Below, in pieces: positions 37,942 to 45,189 of a DNA stretch of 64,000 bases. Under the pieces are notes generated by a model. That model had not been told where the DNA came from. It saw nothing but the letters and a program-made list of their open reading frames with translations, and ran no database searches. The stretch is from Thalassovita litoralis (lineage in GTDB: Bacteria > Pseudomonadota > Alphaproteobacteria > Rhodobacterales > Rhodobacteraceae), in NCBI RefSeq assembly GCF_900182725.1, contig NZ_FXTO01000001.1:1-64000 (forward strand). The letters are read 5' to 3'. Numbering within the stretch: position 1 is the stretch's first letter; each line of letters opens with the position of its first letter. A program made the translations under genes and the position numbers.

Positions 37942-38046
37942 GTCTCCTGCCTCGAAGGGGGTCGGACAACTGGAGAGTGCCAGGTTAGTGCGTAAGGTCC
38001 GGCTTTCTTGAGCGCAGGGGACCGGGCGTGGGTTTCACCCCGCCCG
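37942..38046 (+). ncRNA. Predicted structured 5' leader: long hairpin plus terminal hairpin
   Basis: An extended imperfect helix: GTCTCCTGC (37942-37950) pairs with GCAGGGGAC (38014-38022), CTC-G-AAG (37951-37957) with CTTGAG (38007-38012), GGG with TTT by wobble, and GTCGGAC (37961-37967) with GTCCGGC (37997-38003), capping a loop with CTGG-AGAGTG-CCAG (37970-37983). A second stem CGGGCG-(T)-GGGT / ACCC-CGCCCG (38023-38046) abuts it directly. It lies 33 nt upstream of the DUF4405 gene. No known riboswitch consensus recognised. Confidence 0.55.
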
Positions 38047-38078
38047 TCACATTTCCCGGTTTGACCAAAGGTTACACT

Positions 38079-38564
38079 ATGTCCACGTCTACTTTGCGCA
38101 AATATGCCACCCCACTGACCATCGGCAGCTTCATCCTGATGGCTGTGACCGGAACGCTGATGTTTTTCCATCTGAACACCACCTTCAACAAGGTCGCGCA
38201 CGAATATCTGGGCATAGTGATGATCGCGGCGGTGGTGCTGCATCTGGTTCTGAACTGGCGGGCGTTCACCACCTATTTCAAACGCCCGCTGGCGATGTGC
38301 ATCATGGGCATTTTCATTCTGGCACTGGGCCTGTCATTCATTCCGTCGTCGCAAAAGGGCGGGCGCCCGGAATTCGGGGCCGTGCGTATGGTCATCTCTG
38401 CGCCGGTGTCTACGCTGGCCCCGATGCTGGGGACAGATACGCAGGGCGTGATCGACCGTCTGGCCGCGCAGGATGTAGCCGCGACCCCCGATCAAAGCCT
38501 TAGCGATCTGACCGGCGGGGAAATGGGCAAGGCCGCCGCCTTGCTGGTCGCCCTAAAACAATAA
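38079..38564 (+). CDS. DUF4405-type membrane protein (cytochrome b561-like)
   Basis: 161 aa from the ATG at 38079. Three or four hydrophobic segments (about 11-30, 43-62 and 70-87); His residues in FHLNTTFNKVAHEYLG and VLHLVLNW suggest b-type heme ligation, as in the flavinylation-linked DUF4405 family. A soluble tail of about 65 residues follows. Monocistronic with a structured leader upstream and a terminator downstream. Confidence 0.75.
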   Translation: MSTSTLRKYATPLTIGSFILMAVTGTLMFFHLNTTFNKVAHEYLGIVMIAAVVLHLVLNWRAFTTYFKRPLAMCIMGIFILALGLSFIPSSQKGGRPEFGAVRMVISAPVSTLAPMLGTDTQGVIDRLAAQDVAATPDQSLSDLTGGEMGKAAALLVALKQ

Positions 38565-38579
38565 GACCCACTACGCGCA

Positions 38580-38618
38580 TGAAAACGCCCGCCAGCTCTC
38601 AGCTTGCGGGCGTTTTGC
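38580..38618 (+). terminator. Terminator after DUF4405 gene
   Basis: AAAACGCCCGC (38582-38592) pairs with GCGGGCGTTTT (38606-38616); an 11-bp stem rich in GC ends in a T run. Confidence 0.93.
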
Positions 38619-38674
38619 CATAGCGAAGCCCCCAAGACAGGGCGCTAACCGGATCAATGCAACGCGCAGCTTTC

Positions 38675-38929
38675 TTAGCTCTGCGCCAGTTGTTCCAGCA
38701 GATCCTTGTTGCGACAATAATCCGGGGTCGTATCAGAATGGGGATGTTCTGCCATCCACCCGGTACATTCGCCGTCATGTTTGCAATGACTGCACCGCAT
38801 CACCGCCTCGCGGTAGGTGGCCGTCATGTTGGGATCCTGAGTGATCTTCTCGGCGAAATCCACACCCAGCGTTTCGGCCATCTTGCCCATCACGCCTGCG
38901 CGCTGGTCGATCTTGTTAAAAAGGCCCAT
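38675..38929 (-). CDS. DUF6455-family Cys-rich small protein (paralogue 4 of 4)
   Basis: 84 aa. N-terminal amphipathic helical part (MGLFNKIDQRAGVMGKMAETLGVD), then the conserved cysteine block CSHCKHDGECTGW and a final Cys in DYCRN. Pattern CxxC-x5-C-x2-W-x13-C, shared by all four tandem paralogues. Four Cys could hold Zn or an Fe-S cluster; this is not demonstrated. GGAG ribosome site. Last gene of the array in transcription order. Confidence 0.8.
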   Translation of the reverse strand: MGLFNKIDQRAGVMGKMAETLGVDFAEKITQDPNMTATYREAVMRCSHCKHDGECTGWMAEHPHSDTTPDYCRNKDLLEQLAQS

Positions 38930-38966
38930 TGGGCAACTCCTTCTGATGTCGGTCTTTTTTGTCTGA

Positions 38967-39236
38967 TCAATGCCTTTGGCGCAGACTGTTCAACACGCCA
39001 CTATTGGCGCAAATTTCAGGGGCTTCGGCCGCGCCGGGAACCGTATGCGCCAGCCAGTTTTCACATTCGGCGGTAAACGGGCATTTCCGGCAATCCGTCA
39101 CCATCCGCGCATAACGCTGTGGGGACAGGCGGCCATCGCTCATGGCTTCGGACAGGCTGACGCCCAAGGACCGTGCGACTGAACGCGTCAGCCAGAAATG
39201 CCGCGCGGGATCGCCTAAGGACACGAAGATTCCCAT
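38967..39236 (-). CDS. DUF6455-family Cys-rich small protein (paralogue 3 of 4)
   Basis: 89 aa, strong AAGGAGG site. Cysteine block CRKCPFTAECENW followed by a Cys in PEICANSG, matching the array pattern. The N-terminus MGIFVSLGDPARHFWLTRS aligns with the neighbour starting MKPLGDRKQHYWLVKQ. Starts 17 nt after the previous paralogue, hence co-transcribed with it. Confidence 0.8.
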   Translation of the reverse strand: MGIFVSLGDPARHFWLTRSVARSLGVSLSEAMSDGRLSPQRYARMVTDCRKCPFTAECENWLAHTVPGAAEAPEICANSGVLNSLRQRH

Positions 39237-39253
39237 ATTCCGCCTCCTTTTCC

Positions 39254-39508
39254 TTACACCGCCTGAAGCGCCGCAAACCGATCACAATTCGGACAGCTTG
39301 CCGGTGCATCGCTGGCCTTGGGATTAGTGTGCAGCCATCGCTGACATCCTTCGGACCAATCACATTCCCGGCAGGTCTGAACCAAATTGGCCCAATCCGA
39401 TTGCGCCAACCGCCCCGAGGCGTGCGCCCCAACGACATCGGCGCCAGTCGCCTTTGCCATTTGTTTCACCAACCAATAATGCTGTTTACGATCTCCTAAG
39501 GGTTTCAC
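39254..39508 (-). CDS. DUF6455-family Cys-rich small protein (paralogue 2 of 4)
   Basis: 84 aa from a GTG start at 39508, chosen because GGAGGG lies just upstream and the product then aligns with its paralogues; an ATG at 39535 would add nine residues and contain the ribosome site. Cysteine block CRECDWSEGCQRW, final Cys in PASCPNC (one extra Cys follows). An FNR-like box (39569-39582) is about 60 nt upstream of this start. Confidence 0.78.
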   Translation of the reverse strand: MKPLGDRKQHYWLVKQMAKATGADVVGAHASGRLAQSDWANLVQTCRECDWSEGCQRWLHTNPKASDAPASCPNCDRFAALQAV

Positions 39509-39568
39509 GAAACAGGCCCTCCGATTAGTTAACATTGTCCATTATTTGCGATCATACCATGATGCGCC

Positions 39569-39582
39569 TTGACCAAGATCAA
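39569..39582. promoter_or_regulatory. FNR/FixK-type palindrome upstream of paralogue 2
   Basis: TTGAC-CAAG-ATCAA, matching TTGAY-N4-RTCAA. It overlaps the last codons of the upstream paralogue and lies 61 nt before the GTG of the next one, which suggests an internal promoter inside the array. Confidence 0.6.
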
Positions 39583-39845
39583 ATCGAAACCTGACCGCGC
39601 AAGTCGTCAAAAAGGCGGGTATTGCGGCAATAGCCCGGCGGATGGTCCGCCGTCCCTTGCTGCGCGTTCAACCAATGCTGGCAGGTGTCAGGGTCCACGC
39701 AAGAGGTGCAGCGCAGCACCGCATCGGCCAGTTCCTCGGGGTCCAGATGCCCCATCATCGTCTGCTCTTCCAGATCGACCCCCAGCGCGTCAGCCATATG
39801 GCTGATCAAAACGATGTGTTGTTTGATCTTTTCCCGGCTTTGCAT
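39579..39845 (-). CDS. DUF6455-family Cys-rich small protein (paralogue 1 of 4)
   Basis: 88 aa from the ATG at 39845 (GGGGG site upstream); a longer reading from 39887 is less likely. Sequence MQSREKIKQHIVLISHMADALGVDL then cysteine block CTSCVDPDTCQHW and final Cys in GYCRN. First gene of the array; a perfect FNR-like palindrome is 70 nt upstream. Confidence 0.8.
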   Translation of the reverse strand: MQSREKIKQHIVLISHMADALGVDLEEQTMMGHLDPEELADAVLRCTSCVDPDTCQHWLNAQQGTADHPPGYCRNTRLFDDLRGQVSI

Positions 39846-39914
39846 GATCGGTTCCCCCTGTCGCAGGCATAAACAGCAATCGGGCAAAGGCTACGCCACA
39901 TTGAGCGTTTGACA

Positions 39915-39928
39915 TTGACTCAGGTCAA
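39915..39928. promoter_or_regulatory. FNR/FixK-type palindrome upstream of the DUF6455 array
   Basis: TTGAC-TCAG-GTCAA, a perfect inverted repeat of FNR-family form, 70 nt before the first paralogue start (39845). The region is downstream of, not in front of, the IMPACT gene (39960 is its stop), so the array is the only sensible target. Confidence 0.65.
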
Positions 39929-39959
39929 TCTGCTGTAAAACCGGGGCAATTCGGCGCGA

Positions 39960-40376
39960 TTACCCGGCGGCCAGCGCATCCAGATAGGCCCGCACACAGG
40001 TTTGCACATGGCGGAACCGATCACCGCCCAGATGTTTGCCGCCATACCAACGGGTCACAACCACGATATGATCTGTCAGCCCTTCGCGTTCCAGCATCCG
40101 CAGGATCACCATCCCCGCCCCAGATTCCCCGTCATCGTTTTTGACGGGCGTTCCGTCGCTATACAGCACGGCCCATGTGTTATGCGTCGCCTTGGCATAG
40201 CGTTTATTACGCTTCAGTTGTTTCAAAAACGCATCAACCTGTTCCGGACTGCTGACAGGTTCACCGGAAACAGCGTATCGCGATCCGCGATCACTCACGA
40301 CATTTTCCAACTGAAGCATCAAAAGTCCGGGCAGTTTGGGCCACAAAAGCGGCGGTTCAGCGTCCACCCTAGGCAT
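39960..40376 (-). CDS. IMPACT/YigZ-family protein
   Basis: About 138 aa from the ATG at 40376; the start is uncertain because no strong ribosome site is seen. UPF0029/IMPACT domain with THNTWAVLYSDG, DDGESGAGMVIL and VVVTRWYGGKHLGGDRFRHV. It lacks the longer C-terminal half of E. coli YigZ. Related proteins are linked to translation control and peptidase-like folds, but the function is not settled. 33 nt after the M48 gene stop. Confidence 0.82.
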   Translation of the reverse strand: MPRVDAEPPLLWPKLPGLLMLQLENVVSDRGSRYAVSGEPVSSPEQVDAFLKQLKRNKRYAKATHNTWAVLYSDGTPVKNDDGESGAGMVILRMLEREGLTDHIVVVTRWYGGKHLGGDRFRHVQTCVRAYLDALAAG

Positions 40377-40408
40377 ACGCGGCCCTGCCCGAAGGGTCAA
40401 ACCCGCTG

Positions 40409-41104
40409 CTATCCGCCCACGGCCTGCCGGATCGCCTGCACCCGCTGCGCATTCGGCGGGTGGGTTCCCAAAAACTGATTCCCCGGATCGGGCATACGCG
40501 TAAAATAAACCACCCCGCGCAAGGGATCGAACCCGGCCTTGCGGGCAATCCGTGCGCCCAACTGATCGGCCTCGATTTCGTAATCCTTGGCATAGACGCG
40601 CGCGCCCACTGCGGCCCCCACATCCTGCATCTGACGAATTTCCGGCACAGAGGCCCCCGCCGCAGTCGCCAATTCGGTGAACAATTCCGCCCCGATGACC
40701 GCATCGACCTGCTGGCGCTCTATATGGCCCAAAATATGATGCGCAGCTTCATGCCCCATCACCAAAGCCAATTCATCGGCATTACCCACCTCTGCGATCA
40801 GGGAAACCGTAAACACCAGCACAGGCCGCCCACTGGGGCCTTCAAACTGAAACGCGTTCGGCGGCTGACGCATCCGGTCATCCACCGCGACCAGATAATC
40901 ACAGTTTCGGGCCGGGGACTGTCGGCGGCATTCCGCTTCGGCCACGGGTTCCACGGCATCGACAACCTGTACAAACCGTTCCACGGCCTGCCGCGCCTGT
41001 TGCTGTGCCTCGGCGCGTTCGGCGGGTGCCAGCATAACCGGGGCCATGACCTCGGCACAGCCAGCAAGCCACAGTGCCATGCCCAATAACAGCAAAACCC
41101 TCAT
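40409..41104 (-). CDS. M48-family Zn metalloprotease, lipoprotein
   Basis: 231 aa from the ATG at 41104. Lipobox LWLAGC with lipidated Cys16, so an outer-envelope lipoprotein. HExxH motif HEAAH at 118-122 and the M48 EIEAD motif at 176-180 for the third zinc ligand. It resembles BepA/LoiP-type periplasmic proteases but has no TPR domain. C-terminal GTHPPNAQRVQAI is family-typical. Co-directional with the IMPACT-family gene. Confidence 0.9.
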   Translation of the reverse strand: MRVLLLLGMALWLAGCAEVMAPVMLAPAERAEAQQQARQAVERFVQVVDAVEPVAEAECRRQSPARNCDYLVAVDDRMRQPPNAFQFEGPSGRPVLVFTVSLIAEVGNADELALVMGHEAAHHILGHIERQQVDAVIGAELFTELATAAGASVPEIRQMQDVGAAVGARVYAKDYEIEADQLGARIARKAGFDPLRGVVYFTRMPDPGNQFLGTHPPNAQRVQAIRQAVGG

Positions 41105-41194
41105 TTCACGCGGCCTTTCGTTTTCACCCTTTTGCGCTGCCCTGTCGCGTGGCACCATCACACAGGATATTCGCAGGCCGGGGAGAAAAGACAA

Positions 41195-41440
41195 ATGTTT
41201 TCAATCGAACATGAATTCGACGCCACAGTGATCACTCTGATCGACGAAGGCGCCACCCATCTGCAAGAGGACATCACAATCAACGCCTTCGAAGATTGCA
41301 TTGTTCTGGAACAGATGGACCCGCGTACCGAACGCGTAAACCAGATCACCCTGTCGATTTCACAGCTCAACGATCTGGCCGCTGCGCTGAATCTGCCCGA
41401 AGGGGTGTATCAGCGAGTTCGCACCGGACAAGACGGTTAG
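41195..41440 (+). CDS. Hypothetical protein, 81 aa
   Basis: Starts at the ATG at 41195 after GGGGAGAAAAG. Acidic, beta-strand-rich sequence (MFSIEHEFDATVITLIDEGA, then HLQEDITINAFEDCIVLEQMD and ITLSISQLNDLAAALNLPEG). No domain recognised, no signal peptide. Its last 4 nt overlap the stop of the convergent DUF167 gene. Confidence 0.7.
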   Translation: MFSIEHEFDATVITLIDEGATHLQEDITINAFEDCIVLEQMDPRTERVNQITLSISQLNDLAAALNLPEGVYQRVRTGQDG

Positions 41441-41691
41441 TCGACCCGAAACACCTTATCCCGACTGGTTTGGCCCCGTATCAGTTCCAGCCGCGATTTC
41501 GCAACGCCCACCGCCTTTGCCAGCAGTTTTTGAACTGCGGCCGTGGCTTTGCCATCTTCCGGCACCGTAGTAACATAAACACGGATTGCGCCATCCTCGT
41601 CTACAACAACCGCATTACGCGACGCTTTGGGGGTCACACGCACAGCAATTTCTGTTCCCGGTTCCGCCAAGCGGCTCAGATCGGTCTTCAT
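41437..41691 (-). CDS. DUF167 (YggU-like) family protein
   Basis: 84 aa from the ATG at 41691, preceded by a GGGGGC site. Compact alpha/beta DUF167 fold: AVRVTPKASRNAVV, VTTVPEDGKATAAVQKLLAKAVGVAKSRLELIRGQTSRDKVF. Widespread and of unknown function. The upstream sequence contains one copy of a dispersed repeat (41702-41739). Confidence 0.85.
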   Translation of the reverse strand: MKTDLSRLAEPGTEIAVRVTPKASRNAVVVDEDGAIRVYVTTVPEDGKATAAVQKLLAKAVGVAKSRLELIRGQTSRDKVFRVD

Positions 41692-41701
41692 GCTGCCCCC
41701 T

Positions 41702-41739
41702 TTTTCATCTTGCCCCAAATACTCTGGCCGAAGGCCTCC
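41702..41739. repeat. Dispersed repeat, copy A
   Basis: 38-nt segment beginning TTTTCATCTTGCCCCAAATA; it matches copy B at 51541-51578 at 33 of 38 positions, with a core of 23 nt differing only once. Sits just upstream of the DUF167 gene; on the minus strand it contains GGAGG. Confidence 0.7.
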
Positions 41740-41834
41740 AACGGGGCCACCCTGCGCGGGCCTTCCGGGCCTTGCGCATTTACATCCCCCACAAGGCACT
41801 GAATAGTTAGCCGGAAAATGCGAGGGAGACCAGA

Positions 41835-42947
41835 ATGACGACAGGGTTTTATTGGGACGAAAAATGTTTCTGGCACGCTGGCGGAAACTATGCGCTGACA
41901 TTGCCGCTGGGCGATTTTGTGCAACCACTGGCCGCAGGCGGGTTGCCAGAAAGCCCGGAAACCAAGCGCCGCCTGAAAAACCTGATGGAAGTATCCGGCA
42001 TCACCGAAGATCTGGCGATGCGCCACGCCCCCGCCGCCGCATGGGAAGATATGGCACGGGTCCATCCCGAAACCTACCTGTCCGCGTTCAAGGAAATGTC
42101 GGATGCGGGCGGCGGCGAACTGGGGCTACGCACCCCCTTTGCCAAGGGCGGGTTCGAGATTGCGGCCCTGTCTGCCGGGCTGGCCAAAGGGGCGTTATTT
42201 GCCGTGTTGCAGGGCGAATTGGACAATGCCTATGCCCTGTCGCGCCCGCCGGGGCATCATTGCCTGCCGGACTGGCCGAACGGGTTTTGCCTACTGAACA
42301 ACATCGCCATCGCTATTGAGGCCGCCAAAGCCGCCGGATTGGCGCAGCGCTTTGCCGTGGTGGATTGGGACGTGCATCACGGCAACGGGACCGAGGGCAT
42401 TTTCTATGATCGGGACGATGTGCTGACGATCAGCCTGCACGAGGCATTCAACTATCCGCTGGACAGTGGTGAAACCAGCGACCGGGGCAATGGTGCGGGC
42501 GCGGGTTACAACATGAATATCCCGCTGCCATCGGGCGTGGGACATGTCGGGTATCTGGAAGCAATGGACCGGCTGGTTCTGCCCGCGCTGCACCAGTTCA
42601 AGCCCGATGTCATCATCATCGCCTGTGGCTTTGACGCGGGTATTTTCGACCCGATCGCGCATCAGCTTTGTACTGCGGAAACCTATCGGTTGATGACACG
42701 GCAGGTCAAACAGGCAGCACAGGATCTGTGTGGCGGGAAACTGGTCATGGTTCACGAAGGCGGCTATTCCGAAGCCTATGTGCCATTTTGCGGCCATGCG
42801 GTGATGGAAGAACTGTCCGGCAGCACCAAAACCGCACCGGATCCAATGGCCCCCACAGTCGCCAAACGTCAGCCAAACGACCGCATGAACGCGGTGTTCA
42901 GCCAGCTTATTTCTGAAATGGTTGGGGAATTCGGGCTGGCGGGTTGA
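41835..42947 (+). CDS. Histone deacetylase family / acetylpolyamine amidohydrolase-like protein
   Basis: 370 aa. Class II HDAC-like fold: RPPGHHCLPDWPNGFCLLNNIAIA contains the active-site His pair, DWDVHHGNGTEGIFY gives the zinc ligands Asp and His, and ACGFDAGIFDP the second Asp. MVHEGGYSEAYVPF is typical near the end. Probable small-molecule or protein deacetylase; the substrate is unknown. Same strand as the nitroreductase after 51 nt. Confidence 0.9.
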   Translation: MTTGFYWDEKCFWHAGGNYALTLPLGDFVQPLAAGGLPESPETKRRLKNLMEVSGITEDLAMRHAPAAAWEDMARVHPETYLSAFKEMSDAGGGELGLRTPFAKGGFEIAALSAGLAKGALFAVLQGELDNAYALSRPPGHHCLPDWPNGFCLLNNIAIAIEAAKAAGLAQRFAVVDWDVHHGNGTEGIFYDRDDVLTISLHEAFNYPLDSGETSDRGNGAGAGYNMNIPLPSGVGHVGYLEAMDRLVLPALHQFKPDVIIIACGFDAGIFDPIAHQLCTAETYRLMTRQVKQAAQDLCGGKLVMVHEGGYSEAYVPFCGHAVMEELSGSTKTAPDPMAPTVAKRQPNDRMNAVFSQLISEMVGEFGLAG

Positions 42948-42998
42948 CCCGGTGGCTCACAGCCCCGACATAAGGCCTGACCAAGGAAAAGAACACCT

Positions 42999-43577
42999 AT
43001 GCCCGAAAAGAACCCCGCCGCGCTGGATTTTCTGCTGAACCGGCGTTCGCGTCCGCAAAAGACGCTAACCACCCCCGTGCCATCGCGGGACGATCTGTTG
43101 CCGATCCTGACCGCCGCAGCGCGCACGCCCGATCACGGCAAGCTGGAACCCTGGCGGTTCATCGTGTTGGAAAAACCTGCACTGACCCGGCTGGCAGCGG
43201 TTGCCCGCGACCGCGCTGCCGCATTGGGGCTGGATGACGAGAAAACCACCAAGGGCGCGGCCCAGTTCGACACCGGCGCATTGGCCGTGGCCGTGGTGGA
43301 AATCCAAAAAGACAGCGACAAAGTGCCGGGACTGGAAATGACCTATTCCGCCGGGGCGGCCTGTCTGGCGTTGCTGAACGCGGCGCTGGCGTCGGGTTGG
43401 GGGGCAAACTGGCTGAGCGGTTGGCCATCGCATGACCGCGGCTTTATGGCCGATGGGCTGGGTCTGGCCGATAACGAACGCATCGCGGGCTTTATCCATA
43501 TCGGAACCGAAACTTCGGCCCCGCCGGATCGGCCCCGACCGGACTTGAACGCAATCGTGACATGGCAATCGGAATGA
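42999..43577 (+). CDS. Nitroreductase family protein (YdjA-like)
   Basis: 192 aa. FMN-binding nitroreductase with RRSRPQKTL at the N-terminus, ARTPDHGKLEPWRFIVLE and the C-terminal IAGFIHIGTE. Short YdjA-like subfamily. Overlaps the next gene by 16 nt, so tightly coupled translation. Confidence 0.9.
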   Translation: MPEKNPAALDFLLNRRSRPQKTLTTPVPSRDDLLPILTAAARTPDHGKLEPWRFIVLEKPALTRLAAVARDRAAALGLDDEKTTKGAAQFDTGALAVAVVEIQKDSDKVPGLEMTYSAGAACLALLNAALASGWGANWLSGWPSHDRGFMADGLGLADNERIAGFIHIGTETSAPPDRPRPDLNAIVTWQSE

Positions 43578-44269
43578 TCTTTAGCGCGTTTCTGAAAACC
43601 CTGTCACAGATCGGGGATCGGCGCTTCCGCAAGGTGCTGTTTCTGGGCATCGCCCTGACAGTGGCCTTGCTGGTTGCGGTTTTCGCCGCCTTCTTGTGGT
43701 TCTTGCAGATCACCGTGGGGGATCAGGCGGTTATCCCGCTGGTAGGCGAAGTGACCTGGCTGGATGATCTGCTGTCATGGTCCAGCGTCTTTGTGATGAT
43801 CGTGCTGTCGGTGTTCCTGATGGTGCCAGTGGCATCGGCCATCACCTCTATGTTTCTGGACGAGGTGGCGCAGGCCGTCGAAGACCGCCACTATCCCCAC
43901 CTGCCCCCGGCCACTAAGGTGCCATTCGGCGAAGCGGTGAAAGATACCATCAACTTTCTGGGTATTCTGCTTGGGGCGAATATTCTGGCGATTATCCTGT
44001 ATGCCATGTTCCCGCCCGCAGCGCTGTTTATCTTCTGGGGGATGAACGGCTATCTGCTGGGGATGGAATATTTCACGCTGGCCGCAATCCGCCGCGTCGG
44101 GCGCGAAGGCGCCAAAGACCTGCGCCGCCGCTACCGTGGCACGATCTGGCTGGCGGGAACCCTGATGGCGATGCCGCTGTCGCTGCCGCTGGTGAACCTT
44201 GTGATCCCAATCCTTGGGGCGGCAACATTTACCCATATCTATCATGGCCTGACCGGCGGACGCCGGTAA
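43562..44269 (+). CDS. EI24-domain membrane protein (CysZ-like)
   Basis: 235 aa with about four to five hydrophobic helices in an EI24 arrangement (SAITSMFLDEVAQAVEDRHYPHLP then PPAALFIFWGMNGYLLGMEYFTLAA). CysZ members import sulfate, but most EI24 proteins are uncharacterised. It starts inside the nitroreductase coding end (16-nt overlap). A strong terminator follows. Confidence 0.85.
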   Translation: MAIGMIFSAFLKTLSQIGDRRFRKVLFLGIALTVALLVAVFAAFLWFLQITVGDQAVIPLVGEVTWLDDLLSWSSVFVMIVLSVFLMVPVASAITSMFLDEVAQAVEDRHYPHLPPATKVPFGEAVKDTINFLGILLGANILAIILYAMFPPAALFIFWGMNGYLLGMEYFTLAAIRRVGREGAKDLRRRYRGTIWLAGTLMAMPLSLPLVNLVIPILGAATFTHIYHGLTGGRR

Positions 44270-44290
44270 CACCGCCGCAGATTTGAAAAC

Positions 44291-44322
44291 AAAAAAGGGC
44301 AGCCCCAAAGCTGCCCTTTTGT
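44291..44322. terminator. Terminator between EI24 gene and DUF1467 gene
   Basis: AAAAGGGCAGC (44293-44303) is perfectly complementary to GCTGCCCTTTT (44310-44320); it can work on both strands. Confidence 0.92.
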
Positions 44323-44339
44323 ACATGTCGCAGGCGCGA

Positions 44340-44633
44340 TTACCGCCCCTGTTCCGTCAACGGCGCTGGCCCCATGCGGTTGAACCAATCAATGTCCCGC
44401 ACCGAAATCCATCCCGACAGGATGATCCCCGAAATGATACACCACAGCACCACCGAAACGATGGTGGTGATAACCGCCTTTTTCTTTAGCTGGTGATCCT
44501 CGGGCGCACCGGCATGGGTGCCGGGGACAACCGTGCCCACATCGCCCTGTGTTTTCAGGCGGATCGGGATGGCGATTAGGAAAGACATGAACCAGATCAC
44601 CGCAAACAGCACAATGGCCGAGGTAATGGTCAT
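44340..44633 (-). CDS. DUF1467 family membrane protein
   Basis: 97 aa with two hydrophobic helices (about 5-25 and 53-74). The opening MTITSAIVLFAVIWFMSFLIAIPIRLKTQGD and the VPGTHAGAPEDHQLKKK segment are characteristic of DUF1467. Function unknown. Its start codon overlaps the stop of the methylmalonyl-CoA epimerase gene, the usual alphaproteobacterial arrangement. Confidence 0.85.
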   Translation of the reverse strand: MTITSAIVLFAVIWFMSFLIAIPIRLKTQGDVGTVVPGTHAGAPEDHQLKKKAVITTIVSVVLWCIISGIILSGWISVRDIDWFNRMGPAPLTEQGR

Positions 44634-45037
44634 CAGACCTGCTCCAGTTCCACCAGCGTGCCGTTCATATCCTTGGGATGCAGGAACAGAACCGGCTTAC
44701 CATGTGCGCCGATCTTCGGTTCTCCATTGCCCAGAACACGCAGGCCGCTGGCTTTCAGATGGTCGCGGGCGGCGATGATGTCGTCCACCTCGTAGCAGAC
44801 ATGGTGGATGCCGCCAGCGGGGTTCTTTTCCAGAAAACCCGCGATGGGGGAATTTTCGCCCAGCGGGTACAGCAATTCGATTTTGGTGTTCGGCAATTCG
44901 ATAAACACCACGGTAACGCCGTGATCGGGTTCATCCTGCGGGGCGTTTACCTTCGCGCCCAATGCGGTGCGATACTGTTCGGATGCAGCTTCCAGATCGG
45001 GAACGGCGATAGCAACGTGGTTCAGGCGGCCAATCAT
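44633..45037 (-). CDS. mce: Methylmalonyl-CoA epimerase
   Basis: 134 aa from the ATG at 45037 (AGGAG site). Vicinal oxygen chelate fold: MIGRLNHVAIAVPDLEAA, HHVCYEVDDI, and LFLHPKDMNGTLVELEQV with the metal ligands (His, His, Glu). Interconverts (2R)- and (2S)-methylmalonyl-CoA in propionyl-CoA assimilation, a pathway that also connects to PHA metabolism. Confidence 0.93.
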   Translation of the reverse strand: MIGRLNHVAIAVPDLEAASEQYRTALGAKVNAPQDEPDHGVTVVFIELPNTKIELLYPLGENSPIAGFLEKNPAGGIHHVCYEVDDIIAARDHLKASGLRVLGNGEPKIGAHGKPVLFLHPKDMNGTLVELEQV

Positions 45038-45189
45038 GGCGGTCTCCTCTGACTCGGATATTTGCGCTGTTATGAATGTCACCCGCGATCAGCGCAAGCG
45101 ACAGGGGGTCACATTCGACACAGCGTTAACCGGGGATTCACCGATCTTACCCCATCCTGCACCGGATCATCACGCAGGAGGAACCCCGT

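Noticed and set aside
37850-38078. Known riboswitch (TPP, cobalamin, glycine, Moco, SAM)
   Set aside because: None of their conserved core words is present in the leader; only secondary structure is seen.
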